NCBI RefSeq assembly: GCF_024834045.1
Contig: NZ_JANUXW010000008.1
Location: 43,246-107,245 of the forward strand
Direction of reading: 5' to 3'
Source of the DNA: Neisseria montereyensis
Lineage (GTDB): Bacteria; Pseudomonadota; Gammaproteobacteria; Burkholderiales; Neisseriaceae
Length of the DNA: 64,000 nt
Under the pieces are notes generated by a model. It was not told the DNA's origin and did no database searches. It saw only the letters and a program-made list of their open reading frames with translations. Positions within the stretch are counted from its first letter, which is position 1, and every line of letters starts with the position of its first letter. Positions 26,824-35,634 of the stretch are shown one piece after another. A program made the position numbers and the translations under genes.

Positions 26824-27078
26824 ATGAAAAAAACCATGCTTACTTTCGCCGCTTTAGCTACTTTAGCCACTTCTTTCGCTTCCGCCCGCGGTGCCCACAT
26901 GCCGGCTTACAACCATGCCAATAATTCAGGTGAAATCGCCGGTTTGCAAGCTGTTCAATATGATGGAATGAAACGTGCAGACAAAAACGACGACAGCATC
27001 AAATTCAGCTTTCCGGGCAATACCGTGGTTGCCGAAGATGACGGTTATCAATTCTTAGGCCGTACTGAAAGCCGCTAA
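26824..27078 (+). CDS. Small secreted protein, RGAHMP family, copy 1
   Basis: An 84-residue protein not recognised as a named family. Signal peptide MKKTMLTFAALATLATSFASA; the mature protein starts RGAHMPAYNHANNSGEIAGL and ends with GRTESR. It is hydrophilic, without cysteine. GAGGA at 26811-26815 fits the ATG at 26824 rather than the in-frame ATG at 26809. Two further copies lie at 27437 and on the minus strand at 39805-40059. Function unknown; the N-terminal mature His could bind metal, which is speculation. Confidence 0.75.
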   Translation: MKKTMLTFAALATLATSFASARGAHMPAYNHANNSGEIAGLQAVQYDGMKRADKNDDSIKFSFPGNTVVAEDDGYQFLGRTESR

Positions 27079-27111
27079 TCAACTTTCAAAGATGTATTAA
27101 AAAGAGATACC

Positions 27112-27143
27112 AAAGGCCGTCTGAAATATTTCAGACGGCTTTA
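27112..27143 (+). terminator. DUS hairpin after copy 1
   Basis: AAAGGCCGTCTGAAATATTTCAGACGGCTTT, perfect around the DUS. Confidence 0.85.
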
Positions 27144-27280
27144 TGATTTATTACATAGTGATTATTTGCCATTATCAATAACGGGCAAAAGAAAATTATA
27201 TAAACAGCCCAATATTTTCAATTTATCTGTTTATCTATATCGGCCTATTCAATATTATCGCTTCTCATAATCCTTAAATA

Positions 27281-27346
27281 TTTCCTATTAAGAAATAAAT
27301 ATTGAATAAAATCGGTATTTATCAAATATTGGTTGTTTCATACAAT
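27281..27346 (+). promoter_or_regulatory. Conserved palindrome and promoter of copy 2
   Basis: TTTCCTATTAAGAAA (27281-27295) is the same element with one arm mutated, followed by the shared AATAAAATCGGTATTTATC block and TACAAT (27341-27346). The dyad is imperfect here, so regulation may differ from copies 1 and 3. Confidence 0.5.
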
Positions 27347-27436
27347 GCATACATCAATAAAGCAGACAGCAAATCTTAAATGTTGCCGAATGCCGAACCA
27401 AACACCAAACACAAAACACATAAGAGGATTATTATC

Positions 27437-27697
27437 ATGAAAAAAACCGTACTGACTTTCGCCGCTTTAGCTACTTTTGCCGCTTCTTTCGCTTCTGCCC
27501 GCGGTGCCCATATGCCTAAATATGACCATGCCAACGACTCAGGCCCGATTGCCGGTTTGCAGGCAGTACAACATGAAGGCATGATTCGCGCCCTCAAAAA
27601 CGACGACAGCGTTAAATTTATTGCCCCGCGTGGTCAAACTTCCGATGCTGCTTTCCAATATCACTATGATCACTTGGGACGCACCGAAAGCCGCTAA
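27437..27697 (+). CDS. Small secreted protein, RGAHMP family, copy 2
   Basis: An 86-residue paralogue of copy 1. The signal peptide (MKKTVLTFAALATFAASFASA) and RGAHMPKYDHANDSGPIAGL are conserved, while the C-terminal third differs (KFIAPRGQTSDAAFQYHYDH) until the shared LGRTESR end. AGAGGATT fits the ATG at 27437; an open frame back to 27380 lacks a ribosome site. Its 3' flank, from the stop to the DUS hairpin, is identical to that of copy 3. Confidence 0.75.
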   Translation: MKKTVLTFAALATFAASFASARGAHMPKYDHANDSGPIAGLQAVQHEGMIRALKNDDSVKFIAPRGQTSDAAFQYHYDHLGRTESR

Positions 27698-27727
27698 TCA
27701 ATTATTTGAGTGTTGATAACAGGATAG

Positions 27728-27761
27728 AAAAAGCCGTCTGAAATATTTCAGACGGCTTTTT
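27728..27761 (+). terminator. DUS hairpin after copy 2
   Basis: AAAAAGCCGTCTGAAA faces TTTCAGACGGCTTTTT with a two-base loop and ends in a T-run; serves the convergent genes on both sides. Confidence 0.88.
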
Positions 27762-27782
27762 CATTCATCATCACAACTTCTT

Positions 27783-29342
27783 TTATTCTTCAGGTGGCAA
27801 TCGGGTTACTTTAACCCGTTCGATTTTTTGACCTTCTTTTTCGATGACTTCAAAACGCCAGCCGTGGAAATCAATATATTCGCCTTCATTCGGAATGCTT
27901 TGCAATTCTTCCATAATCAAACCGGCAATGGTATGGAAATCGGAATCTTCTTCCGGTAGCGGCAAACCGAGTTGCGGTGCGAGTTCGACGTATTCCAAAG
28001 CACCGTCTACGGTGAGGCTTTCATCGGCATTGGCTTGAAGGGCAGGTTCTTCTTCGCGTTCAAATTCTTCGGGAAATTCTCCGGCAATGGTTTCCATGAG
28101 GTCTTTCATGGTTACCATACCGAGAATGGCACCGAATTCGTCTACCACCAAAGCATAATCGGCGCTGCTGTTGCGGAAAAGTTCGATGGCTTTAAGGGCG
28201 GTGGTGCTGTCGGGCAGTATCAACGGCTGTTTTAAGGCTTCTTGGATGTTTAACTCGTGGCCTTCCAATATTTGTGCCAATAAGTCTTTTTTGTTGATAT
28301 AGCCTAAAGGATCATCAACACCAGCCTTACCGACCACCAATAGGCGGCTATAAGGTGTGTTTTGCAGTTGCTGCGATTGTTCTTCTTTGCTTTGAGAGAT
28401 ATCCAAGCGTTCGATATCGCGGCGGGGAATCATCACACCTAAAATCGGCCGTTCTGCCAGCATTAATACGCTGCGAATCATGGATTTTTCGTTTTCGGCA
28501 AAATGAGAACCATCTTCGGCCTGTTCGCCGGATTGAGCCAGAATACTTTCGCGTATCCCCATCATACCCAAAACATTTTCTGCCGTACGCTTACGCCATG
28601 AGCTGCTGGTATAGGCGTTTTTACGCGCATTTCTTTGGGAAACCTGATTAAAGGCTTCGATAAGGATGGAAAAACCGATGGCGGCATATAGATAACCTTT
28701 GGGGATTTCAAAGTGGAATGCTTCGGCAATCAGGCTGAAGCCGATCATCAATAGGAAACCCAGACACAACATCACAACGGTGGGGTGTTTATCGACAAAT
28801 GCAGTCAGCGGTTTGCTGGCCATAATCATCAGGGTCATGGCCACGACAACGGCGCCCATGGCAATCACAATATGTTCGACCATGGCAACGGCGGTAATGA
28901 CGGCATCGATCGAAAAGACGGCATCCAATATCAGAATTTGTACCACCACACCCCAAAATCCGGCATGTTTTTTATTGGTGTCGGCAATGGTAAATTGATT
29001 ATGTCCTTCAATCCGTTCGTGTAGTTCGGTGGTGGCTTTGTAGAGTAGAAACAAACCGCCGACGAGCATAATCAGGTCTTTACCGGAAACAGACAAGCCG
29101 CTAACGGTAAATAGAGGTTGGGTGAGGGTAATGATGTGTGCCATAAACCCAAGCATTACCAAGCGCATGAGCACCGCCAGGGTGAGGCCGGTAATCCGCG
29201 CTTTGTCGCGCATTGAGGGTTTGACTTTATTGGCAAGAATGGCAACAAAAACCAGATTGTCGATGCCGAGTACTACTTCGAGTATGATTAATGTGGCAAA
29301 CCCTATCCACGTTTGCGGCTCGGCCAACCAACTGAAATCCAT
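27783..29342 (-). CDS. TerC family membrane protein with CBS and CorC/HlyC domains
   Basis: A 519-residue protein of the YoaE/YgdQ type. The N-terminal TerC domain (about 1-235) has seven hydrophobic helices with the family motifs EVVLGIDNLVFVA and DAVFSIDAVITA, whose acidic residues are thought to bind metal. A linker is followed by a CBS pair (about 300-425; PILGVMIPRRDI, ALVVDEFGAILGMVTMKDL) and a CorC/HlyC transporter-associated domain (about 435-519). TerC proteins take part in Mn2+ export, so a metal role is likely, but the substrate is inferred. The leader contains a hairpin described separately. Confidence 0.88.
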   Translation of the reverse strand: MDFSWLAEPQTWIGFATLIILEVVLGIDNLVFVAILANKVKPSMRDKARITGLTLAVLMRLVMLGFMAHIITLTQPLFTVSGLSVSGKDLIMLVGGLFLLYKATTELHERIEGHNQFTIADTNKKHAGFWGVVVQILILDAVFSIDAVITAVAMVEHIVIAMGAVVVAMTLMIMASKPLTAFVDKHPTVVMLCLGFLLMIGFSLIAEAFHFEIPKGYLYAAIGFSILIEAFNQVSQRNARKNAYTSSSWRKRTAENVLGMMGIRESILAQSGEQAEDGSHFAENEKSMIRSVLMLAERPILGVMIPRRDIERLDISQSKEEQSQQLQNTPYSRLLVVGKAGVDDPLGYINKKDLLAQILEGHELNIQEALKQPLILPDSTTALKAIELFRNSSADYALVVDEFGAILGMVTMKDLMETIAGEFPEEFEREEEPALQANADESLTVDGALEYVELAPQLGLPLPEEDSDFHTIAGLIMEELQSIPNEGEYIDFHGWRFEVIEKEGQKIERVKVTRLPPEE

Positions 29343-29370
29343 TTGTGTTATATCCTTGTTTTATAAAATA

Positions 29371-29475
29371 AACAGGCAGTCCCCTAAACCAACAGGGCTG
29401 CCTGTATGGGCACATACATGAGGGGCGTAGAAATATTGCTGCTCTGCTCCGCGTCGTTCATGGTCGTGTATGTGC
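29371..29475 (-). promoter_or_regulatory. Structured region between queA and the TerC-like gene (terminator plus 9-bp stem)
   Basis: On the minus strand a perfect stem (GCACATACA 29467-29475 with TGTATGTGC 29410-29418) encloses 48 bases and is followed by a terminator-like hairpin, ACAGGCAG-CCC with GGG-CTGCCTGT (29372-29405, one bulge), then TTTATTTT. The hairpin ends about 30 bases before the TerC-like start. It may simply end the queA transcript, or it may be a leader that controls the TerC-like gene. A 25-codon open frame (29461 to 29384, starting MNDAEQSSNI) runs through the stem and ends in the terminator loop. Confidence 0.45.
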
Positions 29476-29540
29476 TTGCAAGTTAAATTAAATCAGAAGT
29501 TTATCATTTTATGCCGGATAACGCAAAATCCGCCGGCGGA

Positions 29541-30575
29541 TTATTTGTGCTTGTCGTATCCTAACAGCATGGCATCACCATAGCTGAAAAAGCGGTATTG
29601 TGCTTTGATGGCGTGCTGATATACACGGCGGATGTGTTCCATGCCTGAAAATGCACTGACCAGCATTAATAATGTGGATTTGGGCAGATGGAAGTTGGTA
29701 ATCAGTCTGTCAACCACGTTGAATGGATAGCCCGGTGTGATAAAAATATCGGTATCGCCGGTGCCGGCTTTCAGACGGCCTGTTTCTCTTGCGGCCGATT
29801 CAAGTGCGCGCATAGAGGTTGTGCCGACCGACCAAACATGATTGCCGCGTTGTTTGGCCGCTTCAATCGCCGCCACGGTTTCGGGCGGCACTTCAAACCA
29901 TTCGCTGTGCATTTTATGCTCGGCAATATTATCCACCCGCACCGGTTGGAAGGTGCCGGCACCAACGTGTAAGGTTACTTCTGCGGTGTGTACGCCTTTG
30001 GCGCGGATGGTTTCCAGCAAGCTGTCGGTAAAGTGCAGACCGGCGGTGGGGGCGGCAACGGCGCCTTGGTGTTTGGCATAAACGGTTTGATAGCGGGCAT
30101 CATCATGATCGTCGGCGGCGCGTTCGATATAGGGCGGTAACGGTAGATGGCCGGATTGTTCGAGAATGTCATAAACACTGTTGTTGCTGTGAAAGCGTAA
30201 TCGGAACAATTCGCCCGCACGTTCTTCCATCACGGCATGGATGTCGCCCTCAAAAATGAGTTCCGTGCCCGGTTTGGGGGATTTGGACGAACGGATATGT
30301 GCCAAAGCCGTATCATGATCAAGCACCCGTTCAATCAGGGCTTCGATTTTCCCGCCGCTGGCTTTGGCTCCGAATAATCGGGCTTTCATCACTTTGGTGT
30401 TATTGAAAACCAATACATCGCCGTCGGCTAGATAATCGGGCAAGGATGTGAAAACAGTATCGGTGAGCGGTTGCCCGGGCAACGCGGCCAATAGGCGGCT
30501 GCTGCTGCGTTCGGCAGGCGGATATTGTGCGATAAGGGATTCGGGCAGTTCAAAATCGAAGTCGGAAATGTGCAT
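29541..30575 (-). CDS. queA: S-adenosylmethionine:tRNA ribosyltransferase-isomerase
   Basis: Adds the epoxycyclopentanediol precursor from SAM to queuosine-precursor tRNA. The 344 residues start with the family sequence [15 protein letters not shown] and contain [30 protein letters not shown] and [14 protein letters not shown], ending [10 protein letters not shown]. Length is normal. No tgt gene is adjacent. One DUS lies inside the coding sequence (near 29768), encoding part of ETGRLKAG. Confidence 0.96.
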   Translation of the reverse strand: MHISDFDFELPESLIAQYPPAERSSSRLLAALPGQPLTDTVFTSLPDYLADGDVLVFNNTKVMKARLFGAKASGGKIEALIERVLDHDTALAHIRSSKSPKPGTELIFEGDIHAVMEERAGELFRLRFHSNNSVYDILEQSGHLPLPPYIERAADDHDDARYQTVYAKHQGAVAAPTAGLHFTDSLLETIRAKGVHTAEVTLHVGAGTFQPVRVDNIAEHKMHSEWFEVPPETVAAIEAAKQRGNHVWSVGTTSMRALESAARETGRLKAGTGDTDIFITPGYPFNVVDRLITNFHLPKSTLLMLVSAFSGMEHIRRVYQHAIKAQYRFFSYGDAMLLGYDKHK

Positions 30576-30732
30576 TTTATTTTGGATTGTTAAAGTTAAA
30601 GCGTATTAGGCAGGGATGTTTTAATATTTAAACGCAATAGAATAGATTTTAGGCCGTCTGAAAAATAGAAAAGCTAGATATAAAGTAGAAACGGATCTCA
30701 TGCCGTTTCTGCTTAGATTGGTACCGAATATT

Positions 30733-32484
30733 TCAGACGGCCCCTTCTTCTGTATTCATATTTTTTAAAAGTTTTTCTACTTTTTCAGGGTCGTCGCTAC
30801 GCATCACGCGGGCGGTTTCGCTTTCTAATGCCAAGGTATTGCTGTGTAATACAATGTCTTTCACCGCCAACAGGTTGTTGGGGTTCATGGAAAAACGCCG
30901 TAAACCCATACCGAGCAGCAGGCGGGTGAAGGCGGTATCGCCGGCCATTTCGCCGCATACCGATACGGCTTTATTCATGCGGTCGGCGGTGCGGATAACG
31001 GTCTGTATCAGTTTTAATACGGCTGGGTGCGCGGGCTGGTAGAGATAGCTGACGGCATCGTCGCCACGGTCGACCGATAAGGTATATTGGATTAAATCGT
31101 TGGTGCCGATAGAAATAAAATCCACATGTTTCAATAGGCTGGCAACGCTTAAGGCGGCGGATGGAATCTCTATCATACAGCCGACCGATACTTGACCGAA
31201 CGGCTCGTCACGCTCGGTGAGTTGTCTTTTGGCGGTTTCCAAGTGCACTAGGCACTGTTTCAATTCGGTAATGCTGGTAATCATCGGCCACATCAGGCTG
31301 ACCGGCCCGTGTACGGCCGTACGCAAAATGGCACGCATTTGGGTGCGGAACATCACTGGCTCGGCCAAACATAAACGGATGCCGGTTAAACCTAGCGCGG
31401 GATTCAGGCTGCCGTTGGGGGTGCCGTTTTGTCCGAACCAGCGCGGGTTTTTATCCACGCCTAAATCTACGGTACGGATGGTGAGGTTTTTGCCTTTCAG
31501 CTTTTTTACAAAGCGGCTATATACCTCGTATTGCTCGTCTTCAGACGGCATGGTATCGCGGTTGAGATAGAGAAATTCGCTTCTAAACAAGCCTACGCCG
31601 TCGGCACTCATATTGTGAACGTGTTTAATGTCGTCCACCGATTCGATATTGGCCAACAGCTCGATATTGATACCGTCTTCGGTAGCGGCGGCGGTTTTTT
31701 TGATTTTATTCAGTTTGCGCGTGCGGGCGCGATATTCGCGTACACGGGCGCGGTATTCGGCCAAAACGATATCGTCGGGGTTGATAATCAATATGCCGTT
31801 AATGCCGTCGACAATCACCCATTCGTCTTCACGAATCAGTTTACGCGCATTGTGCAGGCCGATAACGGAGGCGATATTCAGGCTGCGGCCGAGTATGGCG
31901 GTATGGCTGGTCGGGCCGCCGGCATCGGTAACGAATCCGGCCACACGTTGTTGCTTGAAATAGACGGTATCCGCAGGCGATAAGTCGTAGGCAACCAAAA
32001 CCGTATCTTCCGCCAATTCGGGATCTAAGTTTAAGTCATTGCCTTCCCCGGCCAGATTGTTGTGTATGCGCTCCACCACTTGCAACATATCTTGTTTGCG
32101 TTCGCGCAGGTAGGCATCTTCGATTTCGTCAAATTGTGCGGAAAGTTTGTCGGATTGCAGTTTTAACGCCCATTCGGCATTGATATGCTGATCTTGAATA
32201 ATATCGACCGGTTCCCGCGATAGGGTTACATCGGTGAGTAACATCAGATGTAGCGAAATAAATGCACCCAATTCGGTGGGGGCATTTTCCGGAATGGTGC
32301 TGCGCAACTGTTCCAATTCTTTGCGGGTGGCTTTGATGGCCGCTTCATAGCGGGCGGTTTCGTTAGGCAGTTCGGTTTCGTCGATATCGTGTTGCGGCAC
32401 TTCGTTCATGCCCCGCATAATGATATGGGCGCGGCCGATGGCAATGTTTTTACCCGCACCGACGCCGTGTAGCATGATAGACAT
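30733..32484 (-). CDS. ptsI: PTS enzyme I (phosphoenolpyruvate-protein phosphotransferase)
   Basis: Takes phosphate from PEP and passes it to HPr. The 583 residues show the N-terminal HPr-binding region, the phospho-histidine motif GGPTSHTAILGRS (about 190), and the C-terminal PEP-binding barrel (GLFRSEFLYLNRD, MIEIPSAAL, IGTNDLIQYTL, VCGEMAGD with the catalytic Cys). It follows ptsH by 4 bases and is last in the cluster EIIA-Man type, HPr, EI. No sugar permease is present, so the chain is probably regulatory. Confidence 0.96.
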   Translation of the reverse strand: MSIMLHGVGAGKNIAIGRAHIIMRGMNEVPQHDIDETELPNETARYEAAIKATRKELEQLRSTIPENAPTELGAFISLHLMLLTDVTLSREPVDIIQDQHINAEWALKLQSDKLSAQFDEIEDAYLRERKQDMLQVVERIHNNLAGEGNDLNLDPELAEDTVLVAYDLSPADTVYFKQQRVAGFVTDAGGPTSHTAILGRSLNIASVIGLHNARKLIREDEWVIVDGINGILIINPDDIVLAEYRARVREYRARTRKLNKIKKTAAATEDGINIELLANIESVDDIKHVHNMSADGVGLFRSEFLYLNRDTMPSEDEQYEVYSRFVKKLKGKNLTIRTVDLGVDKNPRWFGQNGTPNGSLNPALGLTGIRLCLAEPVMFRTQMRAILRTAVHGPVSLMWPMITSITELKQCLVHLETAKRQLTERDEPFGQVSVGCMIEIPSAALSVASLLKHVDFISIGTNDLIQYTLSVDRGDDAVSYLYQPAHPAVLKLIQTVIRTADRMNKAVSVCGEMAGDTAFTRLLLGMGLRRFSMNPNNLLAVKDIVLHSNTLALESETARVMRSDDPEKVEKLLKNMNTEEGAV

Positions 32485-32488
32485 ATTA

Positions 32489-32758
32489 TTATTCGCCTTC
32501 GCCGAAATAGTCGTTAATCAAATCCACCAACGCCTGCATGGCGGCGGCTTCGTCTATGCCGTCGGTTTCCAATTCGATAACCGTGCCTTGGGAAGCAGCC
32601 AACATCATCAGCCCCATAATGCTTTTGCCGTTAACGCGGCGGTCGCCACGGCTGACCCATACCTCGCATTGGAAATTGGCGGCGGTTTGGGTGAGTTTGC
32701 TGGATGCACGGGCATGTAGGCCGAGTTTGTTGATGATTTGAACAGACTGCTTCAGCAT
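32489..32758 (-). CDS. ptsH: PTS phosphocarrier protein HPr
   Basis: The 89-residue phosphocarrier. The active His lies in NKLGLHARASSKL (residue 15) and the regulatory serine in NGKSIMGLMMLAAS (about 46), the site used by HPr kinase in organisms that have it. The start codon overlaps the end of the upstream EIIA gene by 7 bases, indicating translational coupling. Confidence 0.96.
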   Translation of the reverse strand: MLKQSVQIINKLGLHARASSKLTQTAANFQCEVWVSRGDRRVNGKSIMGLMMLAASQGTVIELETDGIDEAAAMQALVDLINDYFGEGE

Positions 32759-33171
32759 GAATTGCCTCCTAGTGAAGGTGCGGGCACATTAATAATGCCG
32801 TTGACGGCCGCTTCTTTAACGGTTTGGGTAAACGCCGCCAAATCATGGGCATTACCGGAATAGTTGATGGCTTTAATCATCATGGGCGCATTTAATCCGG
32901 TTAACATGGCGGTTTTGCCTTCTTCAACCAGACTGCGGGCGGCATTACAAGGTGTTGCCCCGAATATATCGGTCATAATCAGAACGCCGTCATCGCTATT
33001 GAGTTCCGCAACCAGTTTCCGTGCACGCTCAATAATATGTTCATGGCTTTCATCGGTTTCGACACCTAAAATACGGATATTTTCCGGCGTATTGCCAAGG
33101 AAAAAGTGATGTGCCAAACCACGATAGGCTTCGCCTATAGTATCGTGGGTAATAATTAATAAGCCTATCAT
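32752..33171 (-). CDS. PTS EIIA component, mannose type
   Basis: A 139-residue EIIA-Man family protein. The phosphorylated His is in LLIITHDTIGEA (residue 9), and GVLIMTDIFGATPCNAAR is the family core. It is encoded alone, without EIIB or EIIC-D domains, and directly upstream of ptsH-ptsI. From established knowledge, Neisseria has such an incomplete PTS that acts in regulation rather than sugar import; the neighbourhood here agrees. Confidence 0.9.
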   Translation of the reverse strand: MIGLLIITHDTIGEAYRGLAHHFFLGNTPENIRILGVETDESHEHIIERARKLVAELNSDDGVLIMTDIFGATPCNAARSLVEEGKTAMLTGLNAPMMIKAINYSGNAHDLAAFTQTVKEAAVNGIINVPAPSLGGNSC

Positions 33172-33188
33172 AAGTGGCTCCTGTTTAT

Positions 33189-33214
33189 GGCCGTCTGAAC
33201 GTTTTCAGACGGCC
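33189..33214. terminator. DUS hairpin between hpt and the PTS operon
   Basis: GGCCGTCTGAA-CG-TTTTCAGACGGCC, nearly loop-free; ends the hpt transcript on the minus strand. Confidence 0.8.
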
Positions 33215-33259
33215 TGAATACGGTAATGAACGATAAAAATGTGTTTGCATTCATACGGT

Positions 33260-33820
33260 TTAAGAGGTTTCATTCATGGCATAAACGGCACCGAGATTGC
33301 GCCATGCGCCGGCGGCATCCATGCCGTAGCCGAATACATAACGGTCGGGCACGTTGATGCCGACATAATCGGCAGTAATCGGTTTGTCTTTGTTAATCAG
33401 TTTGTTGGCAAAAACGGCGGTAGCACATGAGGCGGCACCCAAACCCAACACCTGCTCTTTGATGGCGGCCATGGTATGCCCTTCATCAAGAATATCGTCC
33501 AGAATCAGCACATGCCGCCCGGCAACACTTTCCTGCGGTTCGCGCAACCAATGGAAATCGCCACCTTTCAGTTTGTCGCCATAACGGGAAACGTGAACAT
33601 AATCGAAATCGAGCGGAAAACGCAGCAAGGGCAGTAATTGCCCGGTAAACACGACTGCGCCGCCCATAACGGGCAATAACAAGGGGTATTTGCCGCCTAA
33701 ATCAGCAGTGATTTCGTCTGCCAGCCGTAGCAGTTCGCGACGGCAGGTTGCTTCGTCAAACAGTAAATCGGCATGTTCTAACAGCGATTGCGTATGTAAA
33801 CGTTTGGTATCAATATCCAT
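33260..33820 (-). CDS. hpt: Hypoxanthine-guanine phosphoribosyltransferase
   Basis: Purine salvage enzyme joining hypoxanthine or guanine to PRPP. The 186 residues contain the PRPP-binding motif VLILDDILDEGHTM (about 108-121), the flexible-loop region VHVSRYGDKLKGG and the base-recognition end VPDRYVFGYGMD. These are diagnostic of the type I PRT fold and of the Hpt subgroup. Monocistronic. Confidence 0.9.
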   Translation of the reverse strand: MDIDTKRLHTQSLLEHADLLFDEATCRRELLRLADEITADLGGKYPLLLPVMGGAVVFTGQLLPLLRFPLDFDYVHVSRYGDKLKGGDFHWLREPQESVAGRHVLILDDILDEGHTMAAIKEQVLGLGAASCATAVFANKLINKDKPITADYVGINVPDRYVFGYGMDAAGAWRNLGAVYAMNETS

Positions 33821-34047
33821 AAATATGGGGATTCGGGAAAGAAAAAGAGGTAGGTATTATAAACTTTATTTTTCTTTGCGACGATTGGCATGGCTTTGTA
33901 GGGTTTATTGGTGGATAAATTTATTTTATCTGATTGAAAGTTATCATGATTAATGCGCTTTATCAGCGGCTGATGATGTTGATTTGTTGAAAGATTAGGG
34001 GATTTATTTATTTATATTGTGTTTTCAGACGGCCTCGATGGGGGGCA

Positions 34048-34674
34048 TTATTCAATAATGGTTCTAAACGTTAGGCTGATTCGCGGTTCGTGTATTTTGG
34101 TGCTTTTCATAATGGCATGCAGCCAATGACTTTGTGTTTCGCCGTGCATAACCAACAATTGGCCGTGCGTTAGCATCATGGCGGTTTTTTCCTGCGTTTG
34201 TTTGTGTTTGAAAACAAATTTCCGCGATGCGCCGAAACTGACCGAAGCGATAATAGGGCATTGCCCCAATTCGCGCTCGTCATCGCTATGCCAAGCCATT
34301 CCTTCGTTGCCGTCGGCATATAAATTCAACAGGCAGGAGTTAAATTGCGTCGGTGTATAAGCGGCTATATGCTTCTCGACTGCATCCTTGATTTCCGATA
34401 ATACGGGGTGCCATGGTAGGGCAAGGCGGGTGATGCCGGAATAAGTATAGGCCAGAGAACGGTCGCCATACCAAGCCACACGGCGCGCCGTGCGGATGTG
34501 TTTGCCATACAGCACCACTTCATCTTGTTGCCACGCAATATCGTTCATCAAGATATGGAAATAGCGGTCGGCCGTATCGCTAGAGAAAATGACACCGTGG
34601 TCGTTAACGATGCCGTCGGCCGGCAATAGGTTATGTTCCGGCGCGGGCATCAGGGTGAATAAATCGGGGGTCAT
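34048..34674 (-). CDS. AlkB-like 2-oxoglutarate/Fe(II) dioxygenase
   Basis: A 208-residue homologue of AlkB/ABH2, which oxidatively removes alkyl groups from bases. Iron ligands are seen as His and Asp in AWHSDDE (about 128-134) and His in HWLHAI (about 186); the 2-oxoglutarate-binding arginines lie in RISLTFR near the C-terminus. FNSCLLNLYADGNEGM is the typical preceding strand. The substrate is unknown. A DUS lies in the promoter region near 34687. Confidence 0.88.
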   Translation of the reverse strand: MTPDLFTLMPAPEHNLLPADGIVNDHGVIFSSDTADRYFHILMNDIAWQQDEVVLYGKHIRTARRVAWYGDRSLAYTYSGITRLALPWHPVLSEIKDAVEKHIAAYTPTQFNSCLLNLYADGNEGMAWHSDDERELGQCPIIASVSFGASRKFVFKHKQTQEKTAMMLTHGQLLVMHGETQSHWLHAIMKSTKIHEPRISLTFRTIIE

Positions 34675-34731
34675 GCTGTTTTCTTTCAGACGGCCTCATA
34701 TCGTGTTAGAGTCATTTTTTATTTTTCCCGT

Positions 34732-35466
34732 TCAAATCAGTTTTTCATCTAAAAAGATATCAAATAACCTATAAATCGCGATAATATCCGTGCCAATCAT
34801 GGATTTAATCGGACGTAATATATAGTAAACAAATTTATATTTGGCAAGTAACTGAATAAAGGCCTGCCATAATTGCGGATCGCATATATTTCGATATTGT
34901 TCGATGGCATATTGGATTTCATCGTCGGAAATGAATTTTTTTCGACATAAGCCGTGAAAGAAAATAGCCATATCCCTTATTTTTTGCCACTGAAGATCTT
35001 GGTTTCTCGAACTGACTTCAAAATCAATAAAAAGTATGCGGTTATCCTGCCAAGTCATATCCCGAATAGCGGGTCTGCCATGAATGAAATCGGCTTGATG
35101 CAGATTATTTAATGCTTGAACACTGGCTAACAGCAAACTTTTTTTAAATTCCGGGTTATCTGCATTTTCCGAAATCAGCTCGTTTACTGTTGTTCCGGCA
35201 TCTTCCAATATTAAAAAATCATCATCAAATAAAATTAATTTGGGCACCGGTGCATTCTTGCTGGTTAGGCGTTGAAGGCGCTCGATTTCTTTCAAAAAGG
35301 ATTGTTTGGGGTGGGGTTTTAATAATCTGAATATTCCGTGTAAATGTTCGGGTTGCTTTAGCCAGAACCGTTTTCCTTGAAAATAAAATGGAAAAACACG
35401 TTCGTTTTGATGTTCGGCCAGCAATTGATGAGCATACTCACTCAATGAGATTTCATCTTCGCCCAT
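34732..35466 (-). CDS. Protein-kinase-fold protein (RIO/Bud32 or lipopolysaccharide-kinase-like)
   Basis: A 244-residue cytosolic protein with kinase-fold signs: LILEDAG (hinge), HGRPAIRDMTW (catalytic-loop position, HxxPxxRD) and ILFIDFE (metal-binding Asp, like DFG). The N-lobe lysine is probably in FWLKQPEH. The pattern resembles small-molecule or LPS core kinases (Kdo kinase, InaA) as much as RIO/Bud32 kinases. The substrate is unknown. Base composition is more AT-rich than its neighbours. The ribosome site is weak. Confidence 0.65.
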   Translation of the reverse strand: MGEDEISLSEYAHQLLAEHQNERVFPFYFQGKRFWLKQPEHLHGIFRLLKPHPKQSFLKEIERLQRLTSKNAPVPKLILFDDDFLILEDAGTTVNELISENADNPEFKKSLLLASVQALNNLHQADFIHGRPAIRDMTWQDNRILFIDFEVSSRNQDLQWQKIRDMAIFFHGLCRKKFISDDEIQYAIEQYRNICDPQLWQAFIQLLAKYKFVYYILRPIKSMIGTDIIAIYRLFDIFLDEKLI

Positions 35467-35634
35467 AATATTTCCTTAAATTTATGAATAACAAACAGCT
35501 CGGTAGGAAAAACTTTTTTCATTCTAACCGATTTCCCTGATATTGGCGCATACGGGCGGAAATCGGAACGGCAACATATCCGTTGCCGATAAGCTATAAT
35601 CCGCCCATCACTTTTCAGACGGCCGCCTACTATC

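Noticed and set aside
29343-29540. yybP-ykoY manganese riboswitch
   Set aside because: The conserved GGGGAGTAG core is not found at the right place; kept only as an unclassified structured region.
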